Shown one piece after another: positions 7,280-13,070 of a DNA stretch of 34,168 nucleotides. The notes under the pieces were generated by a model that was not told the origin of the DNA, searched no databases, and worked only from the letters and a program-made list of their open reading frames with translations. Position 1 is the stretch's first letter, and each line of letters starts with the position of its first letter. Origin of the DNA: Bacteriovoracaceae bacterium UBA7317 (GTDB lineage Bacteria > Bdellovibrionota > Bacteriovoracia > Bacteriovoracales > Bacteriovoracaceae); the NCBI GenBank assembly GCA_002474345.1, contig DKQD01000187.1, positions 868 to 35,035 on the forward strand, given 5' to 3'. The position numbers and the translations under genes were made by a program.

Positions 7280-8865
7280 TGAAGACCTAAGTATTCATCA
7301 TACGTTGTATATTTATCATCTTTGATTGACCCTTGGGAGCTAAGATCAATGATTCTATTGGCAACGGTTTGAATAAACTCGTGGTCGTGACTGGTAAAAA
7401 GGATGGTTCCTTTAAAGTTTGTGAGGCCTTCGTTGACGGCCGTAATACTTTCGAGGTCAAGGTGGTTAGTCGGTCCATCAAAGATAAGGACATTTGCTCC
7501 AGAGAGCATCATTTTGGAGAGCATGCACCGAACTTTTTCCCCCCCAGAAAGGACGTTTGTTTTTTTGAGAGCTTCTTCTCCAGAAAAAAGCATTTTTCCT
7601 AGGAAGCCTCTTATAAAGGATTCATCTTTATCTGTGGAGTATTGACGTAACCAATCGACTAGGTTGTATTTTCCATCCTCAAAGTAGTGAGAGTTATCAG
7701 TAGGGAAGTAGGACCTTGTTGTTGTGACTCCCCATGAAAAGGATCCACTATCAGCTTCCATTTCGCCGTTTAGAATTTGAAAGAGAGTCGTTTTGGCCAG
7801 GTCATTGGCCCCGAGTAAAATAACCTTATCTCCTTTTCTTATTTCAAAGTTTAGGTTGTCTAGGATTTTTTCGCCATCAATTGTCTTGGTTAACCCCTCA
7901 ACTTTAAGCATGTCTTTTCCAGCTTCTCTATTAGGTTTGAAGTGGACATAGGGGTATTTTCTAGTTGAAACAGGAAGGTCGTTAAGTTCAAGTTTCTCTA
8001 GCTGGTTTTTTCTTGCCGTAGCTTGTTTAGACTTAGAGGCATTAGCACTGAAACGCTGGATAAAAGATTTAAGTTCCTTAACTTTTTCTTCCATTTTTTT
8101 ATTTTCGTTTGACCTAAGTCTCTGGGCTATTTCACTGGATTTTCTCCAGAAATCGTAGTTTCCAGCAAAAATAGTTATTTTTCCAAAGTCGATATCAGCA
8201 GTATGAGTGCAGACTTTGTTCAAGAAGTGACGGTCATGGGAAACAACTATAACTGTATTCTCAAAATCAAGAAGAAAGTTCTCAAGCCATTCAATCGCCT
8301 TAATATCAAGGTGGTTGGTCGGTTCATCAAGCAGGAGTACATCAGGTTTTCCTATGAGGGCCTGGGCAAGTAGGACCTTAACTTTTTCACTACCAGTTAA
8401 TTCTTTCATTAACTTATTATGAGAATCTGTATGTATTCCAAGGCCTGCTAGAAGGATTCCTGCTTCACTTTCAGCTTCCCAACCATTAAGTTCGGCGAAT
8501 TTGTCTTCAAGTTCTGCGGCCCTCAGTCCGTCTTCATCAGAGAAGTCTTCTTTGAGGTAGATTGCATTTTTTTCCTGCAAAATTTTATAGAGCGTTTGAT
8601 TCCCCATAAGGACTGTTTCAAGAACGGGGGATTCATCAAAAGCGAAGTGATCCTGTTTTAAGCAAGATAGCCTGTGGTTTGGAGGCATATCAACACTACC
8701 AGTTTGTGGTTCGATCTCACCGGAAAGGAGTTTAACGAAAGTTGATTTTCCTGCTCCATTGGCACCAATAAGCCCATAGCAATTTCCATTAGAAAACTTG
8801 ATATTAACGCCTTCAAATAGCTTACGACCGCCAAAGCTAAGCCCTACATTGGATGTTGAAATCAT
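7276..8865 (-). CDS. ABC-F family ATPase, YbiT subfamily
   Basis: This 529-residue protein has two ATP-binding domains, no membrane segments, and a charged linker at about 237-320. Similarity to E. coli YbiT runs along the chain (for example DRHFLNKVCTH and RFSANASKSKQAT). Domain 1: Walker A GANGAGKST (34-42), a weak signature LTGSE (156-160), Walker B VLLLDEPTNHLD with E181, and H210. Domain 2: an aberrant Walker A GANDLAKTT (352-360), an intact LSGGEK (439-444), then VLIFDGPTNHLD in which the catalytic glutamate is G464. ABC-F proteins act on the ribosome near the E site. The ATG at 8865 is preceded by GGGGGA. The gene overlaps the flavoprotein gene by four bases. The degenerate elements all belong to one composite ATP site. 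Confidence 0.92.
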   Translation of the reverse strand: MISTSNVGLSFGGRKLFEGVNIKFSNGNCYGLIGANGAGKSTFVKLLSGEIEPQTGSVDMPPNHRLSCLKQDHFAFDESPVLETVLMGNQTLYKILQEKNAIYLKEDFSDEDGLRAAELEDKFAELNGWEAESEAGILLAGLGIHTDSHNKLMKELTGSEKVKVLLAQALIGKPDVLLLDEPTNHLDIKAIEWLENFLLDFENTVIVVSHDRHFLNKVCTHTADIDFGKITIFAGNYDFWRKSSEIAQRLRSNENKKMEEKVKELKSFIQRFSANASKSKQATARKNQLEKLELNDLPVSTRKYPYVHFKPNREAGKDMLKVEGLTKTIDGEKILDNLNFEIRKGDKVILLGANDLAKTTLFQILNGEMEADSGSFSWGVTTTRSYFPTDNSHYFEDGKYNLVDWLRQYSTDKDESFIRGFLGKMLFSGEEALKKTNVLSGGEKVRCMLSKMMLSGANVLIFDGPTNHLDLESITAVNEGLTNFKGTILFTSHDHEFIQTVANRIIDLSSQGSIKDDKYTTYDEYLGLQ

Positions 8866-9060
8866 ACGAATCCCCCAAAATCTACATCTCTAATTATGGT
8901 TTATGAATAAATTGATTAAACTAGCCGAATTTAACGTTCTTAACACTTGGAGTCAATGGCAAAATGTGAAGCAGATAGAAAAGAGAGGTGTGTAAGTGAT
9001 ATCATGTAGGTTATCAATAGGGTTTATTGACTCTTCTCACTAAATTGGAGGGAAAAGGTT

Positions 9061-9432
9061 TTGGCAAAAATACTTGTTGTTGAAGATTCAGATGCGGTGC
9101 GTGCCAAGATGAGGCATTTCTTAGAAGAAAATGGTGGTCATAGTGTTTTAGAAGCATCTGATGGTGCTAATGCCTTAGATATAATTAAGGAGAACTCTGA
9201 TATTGACCTGATATTTTGTGATGTAAATATGCCTGTTATGGATGGAATTGCTTTTGCTCAGGCCATTCATAACGAAGAAGACCTAAAAGATATTCCTTTT
9301 GTCTTTTGTACGACAGAGACAGCTTCAGCTGTTAAAAAGGAGATAAAAAACCTCGGTATTAAGGCCCGCTATATCATGAAGCCAGTTACCGAAAATAGTA
9401 TTGTGGTTACCTTAAGGAGTGTATTTGGTTAA
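9061..9432 (+). CDS. Stand-alone CheY-like response regulator receiver
   Basis: This 123-residue protein is a single receiver domain with the full phosphorylation set: acidic pair E8/D9 (VVEDS), phospho-acceptor D54 in FCDVNMPVMDG, a threonine-containing CTTET segment (T84/T85), and K107 in IMKPV. No output domain follows, so it should act like CheY or Spo0F by binding a partner when phosphorylated. The TTG start is supported by GGAGGG at 9047-9052, eight bases upstream. It has no adjacent kinase; the CheA-like kinase further along the window is one possible but unproven partner. The next gene is convergent and ends seven bases downstream. Confidence 0.92.
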   Translation: MAKILVVEDSDAVRAKMRHFLEENGGHSVLEASDGANALDIIKENSDIDLIFCDVNMPVMDGIAFAQAIHNEEDLKDIPFVFCTTETASAVKKEIKNLGIKARYIMKPVTENSIVVTLRSVFG

Positions 9433-9439
9433 AGGTCTC

Positions 9440-9799
9440 TCACCCTTTTGTTTTAAAGCCCTTTTTTATTAGAAAGTCCCTTACTTTGTTTCTTTGATCA
9501 CCTTGGATTTCAAGCGTAGATTCTTTTTGGCTTCCTCCTGTGCCACAGAAGTTTTTAAGCTCTTTTAAGAGCTTTTTGAAAAAGGGAGGATTATTAGGAA
9601 TTTCGTCTATGACTGTGACAGCTTTCCCTCCACGGCCTTTTTTTTCAATCCTAAGCTTTAAGCAGACCTCAGAAGGGTTAACTTCAGGAAAGGAATGCTT
9701 TAACTTTTTGTCCTTTTTTCCCTTTTTATTGATGAGATTTTTCCCTGAGCCGTCAATGCTATACACAACTTCATTCTCTTCATCATTGTGAGCAATCAT
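9440..9799 (-). CDS. SUI1/YciH-family translation initiation factor-like protein
   Basis: This 119-residue protein ends in a SUI1 domain. The sequence from about residue 52 (RIEKKGRGGKAVTVIDEI) through the LKNFCGTGGS loop to GDQRNKVRDFLIKKGFK matches the eIF1/YciH pattern, including the conserved GTGG turn. The lysine-rich N-terminal part with VYSIDGSG is also typical of bacterial YciH proteins. Eukaryotic eIF1 controls start-codon selection; YciH in E. coli affects initiation fidelity, and its role here is inferred from family. An AGGA ribosome site lies about seven bases before the ATG. The gene is monocistronic and convergent with the receiver gene. Confidence 0.9.
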   Translation of the reverse strand: MIAHNDEENEVVYSIDGSGKNLINKKGKKDKKLKHSFPEVNPSEVCLKLRIEKKGRGGKAVTVIDEIPNNPPFFKKLLKELKNFCGTGGSQKESTLEIQGDQRNKVRDFLIKKGFKTKG

Positions 9800-9929
9800 T
9801 CATTAATCCTAATAATTTCAATAAGTTAAATAAAAGTCGTCTAGCCTTTGTCTTAGCGGGTTTAGGGAAAGACTTCGTCCAAACCTTTTAATTCAGTGAT
9901 AAAATGTTTTAACAGGAGGGCAAAAGAGA

Positions 9930-10496
9930 ATGCAACCTAAAAACATTGCCTTATACCTTATCTTAATCCTTTTGGCTTCTTTGGGAGCGGTAGGGGCGAG
10001 TGAAGAAAACCCCCCCTTTAAACTTATTCTTAAAGATGGCCCTTTTGAAGTCCGCTATTACCCTCAAATGATTGTTGCAAGTGCCGTAACTAAAGAAAGC
10101 GATAACTCTTTGTTTAGAACTCTTGCAGGCTATATTTTTGGTGGGAATAAATCAGAAAAAAGAATTCCCATGACGGCTCCTGTTTTTATGAAAAGTAAGG
10201 CAGGGCAGAGTTGGATGATGTTTTTTATGCCTTCGAATTATACCCTTGAATCGTTACCTAAACCGCTAAACCCCAAGGTTAAGTTGTGAACTTTCCATTT
10301 GGGGAAGGTCGCTGTTTTACGCTATAGCGGTCTTAACCCTAAAAGTAAGAGGTTAGAAAAGGCAAAAGAGCTTTTAGAGTGGACAAAAAAGAAGGGGATC
10401 AATGTGGTCAATAATGAGTCAATTTCGGCTGGCTATGATTCCCCATGGACTTTTCCTTGGAATAGAAGGAATGAAGTTTTTGTTTCTGTGAAATAA
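9930..10496 (+). pseudogene. SOUL haem-binding family protein, interrupted by an in-frame TGA
   Basis: An ATG with AGGAGGG upstream opens a protein with a signal peptide (about residues 1-23, hydrophobic LYLILILLASLGAVGA) followed by a SOUL domain: GPFEVRYYPQMIVASA, then the hallmark IPMTAPVFM. After KVKL (residue 119) there is a TGA at 10287-10289. The same frame stays open beyond it and continues the SOUL domain (KVAVLRYSGLNPKSKRLEKA to PWTFPWNRRNEVFVSV) up to the TAA at 10494-10496. So this is a nonsense codon, not a frameshift. CGA to TGA is the simplest change. SOUL proteins bind haem or related ligands. Read through, it would be about 188 residues, a usual length. A sequencing error cannot be excluded. 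Confidence 0.85.
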
Positions 10497-10507
10497 ATTC
10501 TTTAAAA

Positions 10508-10873
10508 TTACTGGCGACCATAGATATCTTCAAGCCTGACAATATCGTCTTCACCTAAGTAGTCCCCAACTTGAATTTCTATAATAATCGCATCACTATC
10601 AGTCGTATTTTCAATACGGTGTACCTCTTCTTTTTCTATAAAGATATGATCATTAAGGGTTTTTAAGGTTTCACTTTTGCCCTTGGTAACAAGAAGTGAG
10701 CCTTTTACTACAACCCAATGCTCTGAGCGGTGAAAATGTTTTTGAAGCGAGAGCTTCCCTTTAGGGTGGACACAAATAACCTTACACTGAAATGAGTGGT
10801 CCATAATGAGGGTCTTGTAATACCCCCAAGGTCTTTTATAAACTATACCAATCTTATTAAGACAATCTTCCAT
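10508..10873 (-). CDS. Stand-alone mannose-6-phosphate isomerase type II-like cupin
   Basis: This 121-residue protein matches the C-terminal isomerase cupin of bifunctional ManC/AlgA proteins almost end to end: RPWGYYK (14-20), HPKGKLSLQKHFHRSEHWVV (36-55), HRIENT (85-90), then QVGDYLGEDDIVRLEDIYGR. The expected metal ligands Q44, H46, E51 and H85 are present. No guanylyltransferase domain is attached. Such single-domain proteins are usually annotated as mannose-6-phosphate isomerase or phosphomannose isomerase-type cupins, interconverting mannose-6-phosphate and fructose-6-phosphate. It lies divergently next to pgi, which shares fructose-6-phosphate, so a role in sugar-nucleotide supply is plausible. 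Activity of the isolated domain is inferred. Confidence 0.88.
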   Translation of the reverse strand: MEDCLNKIGIVYKRPWGYYKTLIMDHSFQCKVICVHPKGKLSLQKHFHRSEHWVVVKGSLLVTKGKSETLKTLNDHIFIEKEEVHRIENTTDSDAIIIEIQVGDYLGEDDIVRLEDIYGRQ

Positions 10874-11099
10874 TCTAATACTTTATTTTCTATCCTTAAA
10901 ACTGCAGTCATAATAGGTACGCAGGACAGATAAACCGTTTAACACTCGAGACACAATGGCATAAAGGTACTAAGCTGTCATTGTGTTTTTGGAACCTCAG
11001 GATCTATGATGGTTGAAGACTTTTATTTTTCTGTGGAGGATTAAGCTTGATTGGGTTTATAATGCAGGTTTCAAGACCAACAATGTGTCGAGGTGTGTT
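10874..11099. other. Divergent intergenic region between the cupin gene and pgi
   Basis: This 226-base region separates divergent genes and should hold both promoters. It contains a terminator-like hairpin (10951-10990) and a perfect TATAAT at 11058-11063 with no good -35 at standard spacing. A longer in-frame pgi start (11013) lies inside it but lacks homology to the enzyme. No small gene or RNA is recognised. Confidence 0.5.
10951..10990 (+). terminator. Terminator-like hairpin in the pgi leader
   Basis: ACACAATG (10951-10958) and CATTGTGT (10979-10986) form a perfect 8-bp stem, extendable to 11 pairs with one G-U, around a 14-base loop. It is followed by five T (10986-10990). It lies about 110 bases before the pgi start, so it could be an attenuator, a protein-binding palindrome, or a stop for stray transcription. 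Confidence 0.4.
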
Positions 11100-12419
11100 A
11101 TGGCCTTTAGCGTAAGTTTCTCATCTTCTTTTAGACCTACTGGTTTTTCTTGTGAGGAAGAAAGCAATAAAGCAAATGAAGCCTGGCGTTTATTTAAGGA
11201 AACAATTGGTTCTGAAAAAATAGGTTTTTTTCACGCTAATGAAAATAAAGAATTAAGAGAAGACTCAAAAAAGGTTTTTGAGAAATTTAAGCATAAGAAG
11301 TACTTTGTTCAAGTTGGCATTGGGGGGAGTTCTTTGGGTTCCTCGACTTTAGTTGAAGCCCTAGGCCTTAGGGATAAAAAGAAGAAGATCTTTTTTCTTG
11401 ATAATATAGACCCTGAGCAAGTCTATGACATTCTTAAGTCTATCCAATTGAAAGAAACTTTATTTTATTTTGTTTCAAAGTCGGGTGGAACAGCAGAAAC
11501 TTTGGCGGTATTTTCTCTTGTTTTAGATCAATTAAAGCTTGAAGGAGTCCATGAAGAAGAATGGAAAGAATCTATTGTTTGCGCGACTGACCCTGAAAGT
11601 GGTGCTCTTAGGAAAATTATTAAACGTCATAAGTTGGACTCTCTAACGATTCCTCCTAACATTGGGGGCCGTTTTAGCGCTTTTACTCCAGTGTCTTACT
11701 TACCTGCTTTGTTTGTGGGCATTGATATTGATTTACTTTGTCTTGGGGCAAGTAAGGTAAAAGAAGCTCTTTTAAATGAAGAACTTGGAGATAACGATCT
11801 TTTTAGGAGCGCCTTTTATTTAAAGAATCTAAAAGAGTTAAAGAAGATTAATCAAACTGTTTTTATGCCCTATTCTTCTAAATTAAAATTACTATCTTCT
11901 TGGTTTGTTCAACTATGGGCCGAAAGCCTGGGAAAGAAGAATAGCTCTTCACAGAAAAACGTACATGAGGGATTGACGCCCATACCTGCTTATGGAGCAA
12001 CTGACCAACATTCACAGCTCCAGCTATTTATGGAAGGTCCTAGGGATAAGTGCATCTTATTTGTAGAGGTTGAGTCCTTCCAGCACGACTTCAAACTCAA
12101 AAGCCCTTTTGAAGAAAAGCCTTTTTCTAAATTAAACCCTCACTCTTTATCTGATTTGATGGATGCTGAGTTTCGTGGAACTCTTAAAGGACTTGATGAA
12201 GAAGGTCGTCCTTATATCCGTATTACCATACCTTCATTAAATGAAGAAACTTTGGGTGCAATGATTTTATTTTTTCAGTCTCTCACTGTTTTTATGGGAC
12301 TGCTTTTAGAAGTTAACCCTTTTGATCAACCAGGTGTTGAACTAGGGAAAAAGTTTTCTTTTGATTTTTTGGAAACAAAAAGGGAAAAGAAAAAAACTAC
12401 TACTTTGATAAAGGTTTAA
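11100..12419 (+). CDS. pgi: Glucose-6-phosphate isomerase
   Basis: This cytoplasmic enzyme interconverts glucose-6-phosphate and fructose-6-phosphate. The ATG at 11100 is preferred over the longer frame start at 11013 because GAGG lies six bases upstream (11090-11093) and the extra 29 residues do not resemble the family. That gives 439 residues, the short bacterial form. Motifs in order: VGIGGSSLGSSTLVEALG (phosphosugar contact), VSKSGGTAETLA (SIS-domain phosphate loop), NIGGRFSAFTPVSYLPALF, the catalytic-region glutamate and histidine blocks, and GATDQHSQLQLFMEGPRD. An unknown gene follows after three bases, so the two are cotranscribed. Confidence 0.93.
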   Translation: MAFSVSFSSSFRPTGFSCEEESNKANEAWRLFKETIGSEKIGFFHANENKELREDSKKVFEKFKHKKYFVQVGIGGSSLGSSTLVEALGLRDKKKKIFFLDNIDPEQVYDILKSIQLKETLFYFVSKSGGTAETLAVFSLVLDQLKLEGVHEEEWKESIVCATDPESGALRKIIKRHKLDSLTIPPNIGGRFSAFTPVSYLPALFVGIDIDLLCLGASKVKEALLNEELGDNDLFRSAFYLKNLKELKKINQTVFMPYSSKLKLLSSWFVQLWAESLGKKNSSSQKNVHEGLTPIPAYGATDQHSQLQLFMEGPRDKCILFVEVESFQHDFKLKSPFEEKPFSKLNPHSLSDLMDAEFRGTLKGLDEEGRPYIRITIPSLNEETLGAMILFFQSLTVFMGLLLEVNPFDQPGVELGKKFSFDFLETKREKKKTTTLIKV

Positions 12420-12422
12420 CAG

Positions 12423-12938
12423 ATGTCTAAAGATGATAAAGAGACTTTACAGTGTGAGGTTAACGAAAAAGCTGTTGCTCAATTAAGTGACAGAGAAGGT
12501 TTGGAATCTTTTATTGTTCAGGTTTTAGATAGTTTTTCTTATCGCTATTTGCAGACAAGAGACTCTGGAGATGTAGAAGTCCAAAAGTATCAAGATGAGA
12601 AGCTGGACCTACTTTTTTCACGTTCTTTGGATTATAAAATGGCAGATGCGCTTAAGTGTAGTGATGAAGAAGCCAGAAAAGGCATCTTACATTTGGCCAA
12701 GACCATTCCTAAAAAAGATAACCCTTGTGTTCTTTATGAACTTTTTGTTGATTTATCTTTTCTTTCTGAAGAGCTAGATGGGAAAATAGAAGTTAGGGCC
12801 ATTATTAACTGGGGATTTCCAGATTTTAAGGATGAAAACAAGAAAAAAATAAGAGTTGTTGAAATGAAAGTAGATGACCTCTTGGCCCTAAGGAAAAGCT
12901 TACCCTTGGCCTTAGAGGAAGTCTGTGAGATTTTTTAA
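12423..12938 (+). CDS. Hypothetical cytoplasmic protein cotranscribed with pgi
   Basis: This 171-residue acidic protein starts three bases after the pgi stop codon, with an AAAGG ribosome site inside the end of pgi. No signal peptide, membrane helix or recognised motif is present. The N-terminal half is mostly helical and charged (for example REGLESFIVQVLDSFSYRYL). The C-terminal half has a beta-strand segment EVRAIINWGFPDF followed by KIRVVEMKVDDLLALRKSLP. It has four cysteines but no CxxC pair. Its link to glycolysis rests on operon position only. I do not recognise the family. Confidence 0.72.
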   Translation: MSKDDKETLQCEVNEKAVAQLSDREGLESFIVQVLDSFSYRYLQTRDSGDVEVQKYQDEKLDLLFSRSLDYKMADALKCSDEEARKGILHLAKTIPKKDNPCVLYELFVDLSFLSEELDGKIEVRAIINWGFPDFKDENKKKIRVVEMKVDDLLALRKSLPLALEEVCEIF

Positions 12939-13052
12939 TAATGGTGTCTTATTCTCAAGTACATTTCCACTTTTCACTTAATCGGTAAAAACCTAAAAAA
13001 AGTCCCTTCTTGGAGACTATTTAGGATACAATCTTATTTTAAAGAAGAGCGG

Positions 13053-13070
13053 TATACTAAAAATTGTGTA
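13053..13070 (+). promoter_or_regulatory. Candidate -10 element giving a near-leaderless transcript
   Basis: TATACT at 13053-13058 lies within the same 10-mer, GGTATACTAA, that precedes the DUF309 operon. It is only 12 bases before the ATG at 13071, so transcription from it would leave about six leader bases. No Shine-Dalgarno sequence is present. The -35 region is weak. Confidence 0.35.

Noticed and set aside
10287..10289. TGA as a selenocysteine codon in the SOUL gene
   Set aside because: The position is not a catalytic or redox residue in SOUL proteins, no SECIS-like hairpin was seen directly downstream, and no selenium genes are nearby.
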